A stretch of 64,000 bases of DNA from Gilvibacter sp. (GTDB lineage: Bacteria; Bacteroidota; Bacteroidia; Flavobacteriales; Flavobacteriaceae). The notes below the pieces were generated by a model. That model had not been told where the DNA came from and did no database searches. It saw nothing but the letters and a program-made list of their open reading frames with translations. The stretch is from NCBI RefSeq assembly GCF_013214815.1, contig NZ_JABSPU010000003.1, forward strand, positions 1-64,000. The letters are read 5' to 3'. Positions within the stretch are counted from its first letter, which is position 1; every line of letters begins with the position of its first letter. Below, piece after piece: positions 10,005-18,853 of the stretch. The translations under genes and the position numbers were made by a program.

Positions 10005-10045
10005 AAAAAACTGCCTCCGGGATTCCGAAGGCAGTTTTGAAAAGT
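10005..10045 (-). terminator. Terminator after the bamA-ompH operon
   Basis: Inverted repeat AAACTGCCT / AGGCAGTTT with an 11-base centre; on the minus strand it is followed by TTTTTATTTTTA. It lies between the end of the second ompH gene and the start of murI, reading on the minus strand. Confidence 0.8.
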
Positions 10046-10061
10046 TTTGAGAAAGTATGGA

Positions 10062-10577
10062 TTAGATTCCCATCTCTTTCTTTACAGCATCCAATAGGTC
10101 TGGACCATCACAAAGGATAACTCCGTTTCCTACTGCACAATCCAATACGTATTGGTAACCTTGTGCACGAGCCACTTTTTGGATGGCTGCACGCGCTTTT
10201 TCCAATAGTGGAGTCATAAGGTCAACTTCTTTTTGTTGAAGGTCCTTAAGTGCGTTTTGCTGATACTCTTGAATTTTCTTCTGCATGTCCTGAACCTCTT
10301 TAGAGCGACGGATATTCTCATCATCAGTCTTGCTCTCAGCTTCAGCATTGTATTGCTTCATTTTAGCTTCCCACTCCTGAGCCATAGTTTTGATCTCAGC
10401 ATCGTAAGTGGCTTGCAACTTCTTTAATTGGTTTTGTGCGTCAACCATGCTCGGCATAGCTTCTACCAACTTTTGGGTGTCAATATGGGCAGTCTTAGCC
10501 ACATCTTGCGCCTGCACAAATCCGGTAGCTCCAACAAACAACACCAACGCTACGCATAAAGATTTCAAATGTTTCAT
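10062..10577 (-). CDS. OmpH/Skp-family periplasmic chaperone
   Basis: Small periplasmic chaperone of 171 residues; signal peptide to about residue 24 (GATGFVQAQ), then the OmpH start VAKTAHIDTQKLVEAMPSM. A long amphipathic coiled-coil arm follows (about 45-130, rich in Q, K and E). It closes with the strand-rich tail QGYQYVLDCAVGNGVILCDG. Skp-like proteins hold unfolded outer-membrane proteins on their way to BamA, which fits the position two genes after bamA. A paralogue lies directly upstream. Confidence 0.9.
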   Translation of the reverse strand: MKHLKSLCVALVLFVGATGFVQAQDVAKTAHIDTQKLVEAMPSMVDAQNQLKKLQATYDAEIKTMAQEWEAKMKQYNAEAESKTDDENIRRSKEVQDMQKKIQEYQQNALKDLQQKEVDLMTPLLEKARAAIQKVARAQGYQYVLDCAVGNGVILCDGPDLLDAVKKEMGI

Positions 10578-10628
10578 TGTAATTGTATTAATGTTTATAA
10601 GTATTATAGATTATCAATTTTGTTTGAG

Positions 10629-11492
10629 TTATAGGCCTCCGCCATCATCATCGTCACCGTTATTATTTCGGCGGGCAGCACGTGCTGCATCGATGGAATC
10701 TTTTCTAGCTTGGCGCTCCGCTAGCAAACGTGCGCGCTTTGCATCAAATTCTGCTTTCTTAGCGGCGCGAACTGAATCACGAACTCGTTTGCGCTCTGCT
10801 AAAAGTGTTTCTCTTTCTGTCTTCTGAGCGGCAGCAGCTGCGGCTCGTTCAGCGTTCTTGGCTTCGATCTCTTGCTCTTTAGCAGTCACTACTGCATCTT
10901 CTTCTGCAGAAAGTGACTCACGAGCTTCAATCTCTTCTTTGTCCTTTTTAGACGTCGCTTGAGTACGTTTTGCCGCTCTGTTGATGGCCCGTACCACTTG
11001 ATCACTAATATCGTTGCGCTCCGCAGCGAATAGCATCACAATGTCTGCAGACTTGTCAAAGATGAAATCGTATTTCTTAGCCTGTGCGATCTCCTGAACA
11101 ATGTTGAAGACCTGATCTTGCACGGGCTGTACCAATTGTCTGCGTTGGATGGCCAAATCGCCATTAGGTCCAAATCGCTTTTGTTGGTAATCCAATACTT
11201 CATCTTGCTTGAGTTGAATCTCTTCTTCGCGTTCTTCAATGAGTTCCTTAGTAAGCAAAACACGTTCGTTACTAAGGTCCACCTTCATTTGATCCACCTC
11301 TGCCAATCTTTTTTCAATATCCTTTTTCCACTGTTGAACTTTGTTGTCCAATTGCAGGGAAGCCTCTTGGTATTCTGGAACGTTTTCCAGAATGTATTCC
11401 ATATCGATATAACCGATGCGCGCTCCGCGTTGCGCATAGCTCAAGCTGCCGATCATTAGGGCAGATACCAAGAGAATTAATTTTAATCGCAT
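10629..11492 (-). CDS. OmpH/Skp-family protein with extended charged C-terminus
   Basis: The preferred start is the ATG at 11492, giving MRLKLILLVSALMIGSLSYAQ, a clean signal peptide; an in-frame ATG 20 codons upstream would put a non-secretory extension before it. The Skp core (about 22-165) contains IGYIDMEYILENVPEYQEA, the coiled-coil arm and KKYDFIFDKSADIVMLFA. Unlike the neighbouring copy it carries an extra C-terminal region of over 100 residues of Ala, Arg, Glu and Lys (AERAAAAAAQKTERE, ARAARRNNNGDDDDGGGL) that should form a long charged helix. It sits between bamA and the shorter ompH, as in many Bacteroidota. The role of the tail is unknown. Confidence 0.85.
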   Translation of the reverse strand: MRLKLILLVSALMIGSLSYAQRGARIGYIDMEYILENVPEYQEASLQLDNKVQQWKKDIEKRLAEVDQMKVDLSNERVLLTKELIEEREEEIQLKQDEVLDYQQKRFGPNGDLAIQRRQLVQPVQDQVFNIVQEIAQAKKYDFIFDKSADIVMLFAAERNDISDQVVRAINRAAKRTQATSKKDKEEIEARESLSAEEDAVVTAKEQEIEAKNAERAAAAAAQKTERETLLAERKRVRDSVRAAKKAEFDAKRARLLAERQARKDSIDAARAARRNNNGDDDDGGGL

Positions 11493-11535
11493 AGTCTTAG
11501 TCAGTTGAGTAATAGAAAATATCGTGCCAAAGCGT

Positions 11536-14118
11536 TTAAAAGCGTTGACCAATTATAAAATGCGTTTCCCATCCATTAGGCTCGATTCCACCAGGAATAG
11601 GGTCGAAACCGTATCCGAAATCGATTCCCAAAAGTCCAAACGCAGGCATAAATATACGGATTCCTGCGCCAGCAGAACGATTAATAACGAAGGGATTATA
11701 ATCTCTAAAACTATCCCAAGCCGCTCCTCCTTCTATAAACGTCAGCGCGTATATTGTTGCCAGTTGTTTCAAACTGATAGGGTAACGCAATTCTAACGTA
11801 AATTTGTTGAAAATCGTATTTCCATCAATGGTGGATAAAGATTGGTTTGGATATCCACGCAGCTGAACCACTTCTCGTCCGTCCAAACTGAAAGCTCCTA
11901 GTCCGTCACCACCGACAAAGAAACGCTCAAAAGGAGGGATTCCACGGTCGTTGTTATAGGCTCCTAAGAAACCGAACTCCGCATGCGTTCTCAGTACAAG
12001 TTTGTCAACTACCCGCGTATACCAAGTCGCGTTGAATTTGATCTTATAGAATTCCAACCACTTGAATCGCTCTTGGTCAATTTTCGCTTGATCCGGATTT
12101 CCGTTAGCGTCTTGGAATTCTGGATCGTTCTGCAAGTTTCCAAAGTCTGTGCTGCTAAAGAGTGACCAAGGCGGCGTCAATTTAGCCGTAAGGGCAAATT
12201 GAGAACCTCCCAAAGGATAGATCGGGTTTACCGTAGTATTATCACGACTCACTCCAATGGTATAGGCCAAGTTGTTTGAGAATCCGTCACCAAAAGTAAA
12301 GAGGTTGGTGATGTAGTTCTTCAAGTCAAAGTGCTGGAAACTTACCGCGTGTGAGATCTGGAAGAAGTCATCCGGCCATTTCAAGCGCTTGGCAATACCT
12401 AGTGATCCACCTGTGATCAAGAATTTTCTAGATCGGTCTGCGTCTCTACTTCTAAAGTCGAAGAAGAACTGCACCGTGTGTGAGAACGAGGCTGAGAATT
12501 GGATCGGCTTACGTCCGCCTAACCAAGGCTCAATGAATGATAAGCTATAGGTTTGGAAGAACGTACTGGCCTGTGCACGTAAGGAAAGCGTTTGTCCGTC
12601 TCCCATAGGAAGCGGTTTATACGCTTTTCCGTTAAAGATGTTTCTGATCGAGAAGTTGTTGAACGACAGTCCAACGGTTCCTACGAATCCACCTCCACCG
12701 TAACCACCTTGAAGTTCGATCTGGCTAGAACCTTTCTCAACTACGGAGTATTCCATGTCTAAGGTTCCTGAGTTTGGATCAACGTTCTTGAAGTTTGGCG
12801 CGATCTGCTCCGGATCAAAATATCCTACTTGCCCTAATTCACGAACGGTACGTACCACATTGGCCTTAGAGTAGATCTCTCCAGGACGGGTTCTGAGTTC
12901 GCGATACACTACGTGGTCGTTAGTACGGGTGTTACCCACAACAGTTACGTGATCAAAATATGCAGGTTTCCCTTCAATGATACGGATCTCGAAATCTATG
13001 GTGTCGTTTCTTACGTTTACCTCTACTGGGTTAATTCTAGAGAAGAGGTAACCGTTATTCTGATATTGGTTGGTGAGGTCTAAAGCCTCTGGATCTCCTA
13101 CATCAGCAATGCGCTCTTCCAGCAACACCCCGTTGTAAGTGTCTCCTTTTTGGATTCCTAGAACACGGCTTAAAAGTTCGTCGCTAAATACACTGTTTCC
13201 AATGAAATCAATATCTCCAAAGTAGTATTGGTTTCCTTCTTCCACAGTAAGTTCCAGGGCAACAGTATTGTCATCTTTACGGATCAAGGTGTCGCTAACG
13301 ATACGTGCGTCGCGATATCCGTTTTCCTTGTACTTGTCCAAAATAGATTCTTTGTCGGCCTTGTAATCGTCTTCGATATACTTAGAGCGTTTCCAAAAAC
13401 GAAGCGGGAATCTCTTTTTGGTATTCTTCATGGCCTTTTGAAGTTTGGCATCCGTCAAAGCTTCGTTACCGTTAAAGGTGATCTCGTCTACCTTAACTCT
13501 TTCGCCTTTATCAATAGCAATGGCCAAGTCTTGTTTTGTTTCCAAACCAGTAATGGAATCCATTACATTGGTCGTACTCATAATTACCTGAGCATTCAAG
13601 AATCCTTGCTCACGGTATTTATTCAAGATGTAATTCTTGGTAGTGGTCAAGAGGTTTTGCGTAACCTTTTGCCCTTTTTTAAGTTCGTTGTCGTTAATGA
13701 TGTCACGTGCCTTTCTATCGCGGATCCCCGAGATAGAAACATTGTTCAGCGTTGGCAGTTCTTGGATGTTGATCTCCAGGTCAACCACATCGCCTTCCAT
13801 GCGGGTAACATAAATACTGATGTCTGAGAACAGGTTCTGATCCCAAAGGTTGGTAATGATATCGCTCAAACGTTGGCCAGGAACGTAAATGCGTTCTCCA
13901 GTTTTAAGGCCGGTAAAGGTAAGTACCGTTTGTGCGTTGTAACTTTTGAGTCCCGTGATCTCAATATTGCCGATCTCGTATTTGCGGTTTGCGTCAAGGT
14001 CACGTTTCTGACCGTAGCTCGAAAAGCTCAGCAAAAAGAATAAAAGGAGAAGGGGTAGTGTTCTTTTATAGGAATTCAAAAATATAGTGTTAGTTGAGTT
14101 GTTCACTGGTCTTTCCAA
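11536..14118 (-). CDS. bamA: Outer-membrane protein assembly factor BamA
   Basis: Essential beta-barrel insertase of the outer membrane (Omp85 family), 860 residues. After a long N-terminus and hydrophobic signal (LLLLFFLLSFSSYGQ) come five POTRA domains (about 45-440, for example IGNIEITGLKSYNAQTVL, VDEITFNGNEAL, FGDIDFIGNSVF and YFDHVTVVGNTRTND). The C-terminal barrel follows (GGYGGGGFVGTVGLSFNNFS, RFFVGGDGLG, LRGYPNQ, FGYGFDPIPGG). The start lies 29 bp inside uppS, so the two genes overlap and are one transcript. Two Skp-like chaperone genes follow. Confidence 0.95.
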   Translation of the reverse strand: MERPVNNSTNTIFLNSYKRTLPLLLLFFLLSFSSYGQKRDLDANRKYEIGNIEITGLKSYNAQTVLTFTGLKTGERIYVPGQRLSDIITNLWDQNLFSDISIYVTRMEGDVVDLEINIQELPTLNNVSISGIRDRKARDIINDNELKKGQKVTQNLLTTTKNYILNKYREQGFLNAQVIMSTTNVMDSITGLETKQDLAIAIDKGERVKVDEITFNGNEALTDAKLQKAMKNTKKRFPLRFWKRSKYIEDDYKADKESILDKYKENGYRDARIVSDTLIRKDDNTVALELTVEEGNQYYFGDIDFIGNSVFSDELLSRVLGIQKGDTYNGVLLEERIADVGDPEALDLTNQYQNNGYLFSRINPVEVNVRNDTIDFEIRIIEGKPAYFDHVTVVGNTRTNDHVVYRELRTRPGEIYSKANVVRTVRELGQVGYFDPEQIAPNFKNVDPNSGTLDMEYSVVEKGSSQIELQGGYGGGGFVGTVGLSFNNFSIRNIFNGKAYKPLPMGDGQTLSLRAQASTFFQTYSLSFIEPWLGGRKPIQFSASFSHTVQFFFDFRSRDADRSRKFLITGGSLGIAKRLKWPDDFFQISHAVSFQHFDLKNYITNLFTFGDGFSNNLAYTIGVSRDNTTVNPIYPLGGSQFALTAKLTPPWSLFSSTDFGNLQNDPEFQDANGNPDQAKIDQERFKWLEFYKIKFNATWYTRVVDKLVLRTHAEFGFLGAYNNDRGIPPFERFFVGGDGLGAFSLDGREVVQLRGYPNQSLSTIDGNTIFNKFTLELRYPISLKQLATIYALTFIEGGAAWDSFRDYNPFVINRSAGAGIRIFMPAFGLLGIDFGYGFDPIPGGIEPNGWETHFIIGQRF

Positions 14119-14830
14119 ATCTGCGTTCTCTGTTTTGATAATTCAGGATAGCCTCGAGTAGATGTTCCTTTCTAAAATCGGGCCAAAGTACCTCTGTAAA
14201 ATATAATTCCGCATAAGCGATCTGCCATAGTAAAAAGTTGCTTATACGCTGCTCTCCACTGGTGCGAATCAACAGATCCACGTCCGGTAAATTAAGCGTG
14301 TAAAGATGCTTATTTATAACGTCTTCATCAATCTCTTCAATCGAAATTATATTATTTTTAACTTTGGAACTTATTTCTTTAATAGTTTTTGTGATTTCCT
14401 CTCGGGAGCCATAACTCAAGGCCAAAGTCAAGGTCATTCGCTCGTTGTCCTTGGTCGCTTCAATCACTTCATTCAATTCCGTTCTGGCCTTGCTGGGCAA
14501 GTCATTCAGCGCTCCAATAGCACCTAAGCGAATGTTGTTTTTCTGGAGGGTTTCTACTTCCTTTTTCAAACTGGAGACCAAGAGTTTCATCAGGGTTTGA
14601 ACCTCTAATTTGGGTCTATTCCAGTTTTCAGTGGAAAAGGCGTAAAGTGTTAAAAAAGGTATTCCTAATTCGGCTGCACATTCAACAATTTCTTTAACCG
14701 CTTTGGTACCACTTTCGTGACCCTTGGTTCTGAAAAGACCGTGCTTTTTTGCCCAGCGTCCGTTGCCGTCCATAATAACGGCCAGGTGCTTCGGAAGCTT
14801 TGCTTGGTCAATACGATCTAGTTTGCTCAT
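14090..14830 (-). CDS. uppS: Isoprenyl transferase (undecaprenyl diphosphate synthase)
   Basis: Cytoplasmic cis-prenyltransferase making the C55 lipid carrier used for peptidoglycan and the EPS encoded in this window. Its 246 residues hold all family motifs: LAVIMDGNGRWAKK with the catalytic Asp, RTKGHESG, TLYAFSTENWNRP, LSYGSREEI, and near the end LLIRTSGEQRISNFLLWQ and ELYFTEVLWPDF. It starts 2 bp after DUF6089 ends and overlaps bamA by 29 bp. Grouping envelope-lipid and outer-membrane assembly genes is normal in Flavobacteriia. Confidence 0.96.
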   Translation of the reverse strand: MSKLDRIDQAKLPKHLAVIMDGNGRWAKKHGLFRTKGHESGTKAVKEIVECAAELGIPFLTLYAFSTENWNRPKLEVQTLMKLLVSSLKKEVETLQKNNIRLGAIGALNDLPSKARTELNEVIEATKDNERMTLTLALSYGSREEITKTIKEISSKVKNNIISIEEIDEDVINKHLYTLNLPDVDLLIRTSGEQRISNFLLWQIAYAELYFTEVLWPDFRKEHLLEAILNYQNRERRFGKTSEQLN

Positions 14831-14832
14831 CC

Positions 14833-15528
14833 TTAGAAATTACAATAACACGGTTGTCGACCAAAGGTAAAACTCAGGGTTAGCCCTGTAAATACATACC
14901 AATCGTCGCTGTTTAAATTGCCGAATTTTAAGCTTTGGTCTTCGGCAAGATCCTTTACAGGATTACTTCCGTCCAAGGCGTCTGTTAAGGTATATCTGGC
15001 CCCAATTTCCAATCCGAGAATCATTTTAGTTCCCAGTGTGGCTTTGTAACCCACTACCATTGGGATCGCGAAATCCCAGGCGCTGTCAAATTTACGAATC
15101 ACATCGGTATTAGGGTCCCTAAAAAGGTTATTATATCGAAAATACGTCAAACCGGTGTATAAATACGGTGTACGCTGCGGTCTGCCGGAATACATGCTGA
15201 ATTCCACGAAGTTAAATTCCAAACCGAGAGAAGCTTCTGTTATGGAATTCGTGAAAGTTAAACCGCGTTGGGCACGTCTGGTTTCGCTGGATTTGTTATC
15301 GTCTCCTTTGAGGTTGGATTGGATCAAAGTAAAGCGAAATGCGTGTCTTGGTCCGCGATTCCATTTTAAGATCCCACCAAAGTGCAGGGTGTTGGGCGAG
15401 ATGTAATTGGTGCGTCCTACATCACCAATAAAATTGGTTCCACCTAGAACGGCTCCGATCTCGTAGGTTTGTCCGAAGCTCAAAAAGCTTCCTAATCCCA
15501 TAAAAAACAGCAAAAATAAGGCCCTCAT
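14833..15528 (-). CDS. DUF6089 family outer-membrane beta-barrel protein
   Basis: Protein of 231 residues with a signal peptide (MRALFLLFFMGLGSFLSFGQ). The family start TYEIGAVLGGTNFIGDVG is followed by barrel-like strands (HFGGILKWNRGPRHAFRF, TPYLYTGLTYFRY) and an aromatic C-terminal strand, ending QPCYCNF. Function is unknown. Its steady place between nadK and uppS/bamA suggests an envelope role. The 93 bp before it, towards nadK, contain a palindrome (TAAAACAG / CTGTTTTA at 15601-15624) that may be a weak attenuator after nadK. Confidence 0.8.
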   Translation of the reverse strand: MRALFLLFFMGLGSFLSFGQTYEIGAVLGGTNFIGDVGRTNYISPNTLHFGGILKWNRGPRHAFRFTLIQSNLKGDDNKSSETRRAQRGLTFTNSITEASLGLEFNFVEFSMYSGRPQRTPYLYTGLTYFRYNNLFRDPNTDVIRKFDSAWDFAIPMVVGYKATLGTKMILGLEIGARYTLTDALDGSNPVKDLAEDQSLKFGNLNSDDWYVFTGLTLSFTFGRQPCYCNF

Positions 15529-15621
15529 ATCCCTGAAAAAACGTGCAAATATAACAATAAACTTGAGGTATCCACAGCCTTCGCTGTATCCTCCGAGAAG
15601 TAAAACAGTAAAACGCCTGTT

Positions 15622-16515
15622 TTATTGTTTGAAATTGCGCTTGTCTTCGCCCCAAAGTAGCTTCTGGCGAATGGTTTTGATAAAGCTGTCGTGATTGAGC
15701 TGAACCAATGAAATTGTAAAGGGTGCTCGGGTGATCTCAACCTCGGTATCATTGCTTAAAGTAACGATTCGAGAATCCAAGGAAAGCAAATAAGAATCTT
15801 CCCTGCCGTAGACTTGCAGTCCGATAGTAGTATCGTCAGGAATCACAAAAGGTCTTGCATTCAAATTGTGCGGTGCAATTGGAGTGATCACAAAGGAATT
15901 GGATTGCGGATCAATTACTGGTCCACCACAGCTCAAGGAATACCCGGTGGAGCCAGTAGGTGTAGCAACGATCAAACCGTCTGACCAATAACTGGTAAGG
16001 TACTCACCGTTTAGCTCTGTCGCAACACGGATCATGCTGGTGGTGTTCTTTCTATTTACCGCTACCTCGTTGAGCGCAAAGTTCAAAACGCCATCCATGG
16101 CATTGGCAGGAGTGGTCTTAACCTGTAAAAGGCTGCGTTCGGAAATGCTATATTGGCCGTCGAGTATTTGATCAATATGTTCTTTGAGGTCGTCTTTTTG
16201 GATGGTGGCTAAAAATCCGAGACGTCCTGTGTTGATTCCAACAATCGGGATGTTTAGATCTTTGACATATGTAATGGAACGTAAAATGGTTCCATCACCA
16301 CCAATACTAAAGAACAGATCGTAAGAGTCGTCTAAGTGCGTGAAGGTTTCAAAGGCTTCGTAGTCTTTCTCAATGTTTTCATTAGCGCGGATGAGTTCCA
16401 AAAAGTTCGCTTCTATGAATACATCAGCTTGGGCTTTGTCAAGCGCATTGAGTACTGAAGCGATATAACCGCCTGAGTTCTTGTGATAAAACTGTCCGTA
16501 GATCGCGATCTTCAT
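15622..16515 (-). CDS. nadK: NAD kinase
   Basis: Phosphorylates NAD to NADP in the cytoplasm. The 297-residue length is usual. The ATP/NAD motif GGDGTILRS lies near residue 71, followed by NTGRLGFLA, LNEVAVNRK and the glycine-rich GLIVATPTGSTGYSLSCGGP. It belongs to the minus-strand operon and lies 13 bp after the CBS-domain gene. Confidence 0.95.
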   Translation of the reverse strand: MKIAIYGQFYHKNSGGYIASVLNALDKAQADVFIEANFLELIRANENIEKDYEAFETFTHLDDSYDLFFSIGGDGTILRSITYVKDLNIPIVGINTGRLGFLATIQKDDLKEHIDQILDGQYSISERSLLQVKTTPANAMDGVLNFALNEVAVNRKNTTSMIRVATELNGEYLTSYWSDGLIVATPTGSTGYSLSCGGPVIDPQSNSFVITPIAPHNLNARPFVIPDDTTIGLQVYGREDSYLLSLDSRIVTLSNDTEVEITRAPFTISLVQLNHDSFIKTIRQKLLWGEDKRNFKQ

Positions 16516-16528
16516 GCCTGAGGCCTAA

Positions 16529-17191
16529 TTACATATTGAGGTATTTGTCCAAATACTTGGAACGCGCTTTTAGGCTGTCCAGATAGGTGTCCTCCGCATG
16601 TTGAGATACAATATTGTAGCCGTAACGTCTAAAGGTCTGTACAATGGTATTGATGCCGGTAGGCGCAATCTTTACCGTAGCTTGGATCAAATCGTTCTCC
16701 ATATGGGAAACAAAAACTCCCAATAATCGCGCATCGTTAGATTCCACAATTTGGCAGATCTCACTAAAGGAATAATCATTGACTCCCTTTTCAATAATGA
16801 TGATCCCTCCAGCTTCATGTAAGAAGGGCGTTTCGCTAAAGAGGTTCATGATATCACCCAACTCAAAATAGCCGAGATACTCTTGTTCCTCATTAAGGAC
16901 AGGCATGATGTTGCTGGAATGTTGCGCAAAAGCCTCTAATACATCCAACCAATTGGTATTCTCACGCACAAAGAATCCCTCCAAGGCATATTGCACCTCC
17001 AAGAGTGTCTTGTCGCTTTCAAAGCAATGCGCATCAGTCTCAGAAATACACCCTAAATAAGTGCCTTCATTATAAACCGGCAGATGGGAATAGGTGAGAT
17101 TGTTGAAGGTATTTTGAACTTCACTCACCATAGTTTCCAAGTTGAAAGGTCTAACGTCGTTAATAATGTATTCCGCAGTATTCAATGCCAA
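16529..17191 (-). CDS. CBS-domain protein
   Basis: Protein of 220 residues with two CBS motifs in the first 130 (LTYSHLPVYNEGTYLGCI, NIMPVLNEEQEYLGYFELG). An ACT-like C-terminal half follows (GGIIIIEKGVNDYSFSEICQ, TINTIVQTFRRYGYNIV read loosely). CBS pairs usually bind adenosyl nucleotides, so a sensing role is likely, but the target is not known. It is the first gene of the minus-strand envelope operon and diverges from pdxJ across about 80 bp. Confidence 0.8.
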   Translation of the reverse strand: MALNTAEYIINDVRPFNLETMVSEVQNTFNNLTYSHLPVYNEGTYLGCISETDAHCFESDKTLLEVQYALEGFFVRENTNWLDVLEAFAQHSSNIMPVLNEEQEYLGYFELGDIMNLFSETPFLHEAGGIIIIEKGVNDYSFSEICQIVESNDARLLGVFVSHMENDLIQATVKIAPTGINTIVQTFRRYGYNIVSQHAEDTYLDSLKARSKYLDKYLNM

Positions 17192-17245
17192 TAATTTTTA
17201 TGCAAATTAATCAATTTTAAGGAGCATGAGCCTTTATCATCTTCG

Positions 17246-17253
17246 TATTTTTG
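17246..17253 (+). promoter_or_regulatory. Probable -7 box for pdxJ
   Basis: TATTTTTG matches the Bacteroidota -7 consensus TAnnTTTG, 17 bp before the pdxJ start, in the gap shared with the divergent CBS gene. No clear TTG -33 element is seen. Confidence 0.4.
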
Positions 17254-17270
17254 TATTCAAATATTAAGCC

Positions 17271-17987
17271 ATGACGCGATTAAGCGTAAATATTAACAAA
17301 ATTGCCACCCTGCGTAATGCACGAGGGGGTAATGTGCCCAACTTGCTTCAAGTTGCTTCAGATATTCAAGATTTTGGAGCCCATGGGATTACCATTCACC
17401 CAAGACCCGATGAACGTCATATTCGTTATCAAGACGCACGTGACCTCAAAGCTTTCGTTCACACGGAATTCAATATTGAAGGGAATCCGGTAGGTAGCTT
17501 TGTGGATTTGGTCAATGAAGTGGTGCCTGAGCAAGTCACTTTGGTGCCTGACTCCGTGGACGTTTTAACCTCAAATGCAGGTTGGGATACGGTAAAGCAC
17601 AAAGATTTTCTTACAGAGATCATTGCAGAATTCAAATACAAAGGCATGCGTACTTCCATTTTTGTGGATCCTGTTGCAGCCATGATTGAAGGAGCTGCCG
17701 AGGTTGGTACCGACAGAATTGAGTTGTATACAGAAGCTTTTGCCAGTGGTTACGGTGAGGGGAATAAGCAAGCCGTTAAACCCTATGCTGAATGCGCTCA
17801 GTTAGCGCACGAGCTTGGTTTGGGAATTAATGCAGGACACGATCTTTCCCTAGATAATGTTGCCTTCTTTGCGCAAGAGGTTCCACATTTGGCAGAAGTA
17901 TCCATAGGTCACGCCTTGATCTCAGAATCCTTGTACTTAGGCTTAGAAAATGTGGTGAATATGTATATCCATAAATTACAATCATGA
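17271..17987 (+). CDS. pdxJ: Pyridoxine 5'-phosphate synthase
   Basis: Condenses 3-amino-2-oxopropyl phosphate with 1-deoxyxylulose 5-phosphate to form pyridoxine 5'-phosphate in the DXP-dependent vitamin B6 pathway. It has 238 residues and starts [19 protein letters not shown]. The catalytic and phosphate-binding motifs are visible: [42 protein letters not shown] and [11 protein letters not shown]. The stop overlaps the start of the following hydrolase by 4 bp (ATGA). Confidence 0.96.
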   Translation: MTRLSVNINKIATLRNARGGNVPNLLQVASDIQDFGAHGITIHPRPDERHIRYQDARDLKAFVHTEFNIEGNPVGSFVDLVNEVVPEQVTLVPDSVDVLTSNAGWDTVKHKDFLTEIIAEFKYKGMRTSIFVDPVAAMIEGAAEVGTDRIELYTEAFASGYGEGNKQAVKPYAECAQLAHELGLGINAGHDLSLDNVAFFAQEVPHLAEVSIGHALISESLYLGLENVVNMYIHKLQS

Positions 17988-18748
17988 GTTTATTGCACTC
18001 TAGAATTGTCGGAGAGGGACAGCCTTTGATCATTCTTCACGGCTTTTTAGGCATGGGAGACAATTGGAAGACCTTGGCCAATAAATTTGCAGAAGCTGGA
18101 TTTCAGGTGCATTTGGTGGATCAAAGAAACCACGGGCGCAGCTTTCACGATTCCGGATTTTCTTATGCTTTAATGGCTCAAGACCTGCTCGCATATTTGG
18201 ACCATTATGGAATTGAATCGGCCAGTTTTATTGGGCACTCTATGGGCGGAAAAACGCTCATGGAATTCGCTACGCAAAATCCGCAGCGCGTGTCTAAAAT
18301 GATCGATGCAGATATCGCTCCAAAAGCTTATCCACAGCACCATCAGGCTATATTAAACGGATTGACCGTTCTTTGGGAAGCCTCATTAACAGGGCGTTCT
18401 CAAGCGGATGAGCTGCTGAGTCAATACGTTGCTGAACCCGGTGTGAGACAGTTTTTATTGAAGAATCTCTACTGGGTTGATAAAGGTGTTTTGGGGCTTC
18501 GGATGAACCTTCCCGCTTTGAAGCAGCATATTGAAGAAGTGGGCAAACCTTTGGCAGTTGAGGCACGCTTTGATGGACCGAGTTTGTTTCTTAAAGGTGC
18601 AAAATCAGACTATATACTTCCTGTGGATGAAATCATGATTAAAAGACATTTTCCTGCGGCAATCATCGATGAGGTCTCCGCCGCTGGACATTGGCTACAT
18701 GCCGAAAATCCTAGGGAATTTTACCAAAATGTTATAGATTTTTTATAA
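17984..18748 (+). CDS. Alpha/beta-fold hydrolase (YbfF-like)
   Basis: Cytoplasmic serine hydrolase of 254 residues. Oxyanion motif [11 protein letters not shown], nucleophile elbow GHSMGGKT, and a C-terminal His in [11 protein letters not shown]; the acid is probably the Asp in [15 protein letters not shown]. It resembles the YbfF esterase group, but the substrate cannot be told. It is translationally coupled to pdxJ; whether this reflects a shared pathway is unclear. Confidence 0.85.
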   Translation: MSLLHSRIVGEGQPLIILHGFLGMGDNWKTLANKFAEAGFQVHLVDQRNHGRSFHDSGFSYALMAQDLLAYLDHYGIESASFIGHSMGGKTLMEFATQNPQRVSKMIDADIAPKAYPQHHQAILNGLTVLWEASLTGRSQADELLSQYVAEPGVRQFLLKNLYWVDKGVLGLRMNLPALKQHIEEVGKPLAVEARFDGPSLFLKGAKSDYILPVDEIMIKRHFPAAIIDEVSAAGHWLHAENPREFYQNVIDFL

Positions 18749-18760
18749 CATTGCACAACA

Positions 18761-18811
18761 TTTATTATGTATGCATAATAAATAGGTAGTGCTTAAAAAG
18801 AACTACCTTTG
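18761..18811 (+). promoter_or_regulatory. Perfect 9-4-9 palindrome and -7 box before the FadL-type porin
   Basis: TTTATTATG and CATAATAAA (18761-18769 and 18774-18782) are exact reverse complements around the spacer TATG. A TACCTTTG box (TAnnTTTG class) lies at 18804-18811, 43 bp before the start codon, so the palindrome covers the place of the -33 element and looks like an operator. Confidence 0.55.
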
Positions 18812-18853
18812 TAATTGAACTAATACTACAATCTAATTTTTTAATCCCTTTTT

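Noticed and set aside
10632-10680. Asp/Gly-rich tail GDDDDGGGL of the larger ompH as a sorting signal
   Set aside because: It does not resemble T9SS or other known sorting domains and is more simply a charged tail.
10408-10827. Open frame of 139 codons opposite the two ompH genes
   Set aside because: It spans the gap between two clear genes on the other strand; the Ser/Arg-rich sequence is the mirror of the charged coiled coil.
13228-13827. Open frame of 199 codons opposite bamA
   Set aside because: It is antisense to a clear POTRA region, has no family motif and its composition follows the bamA codon pattern.
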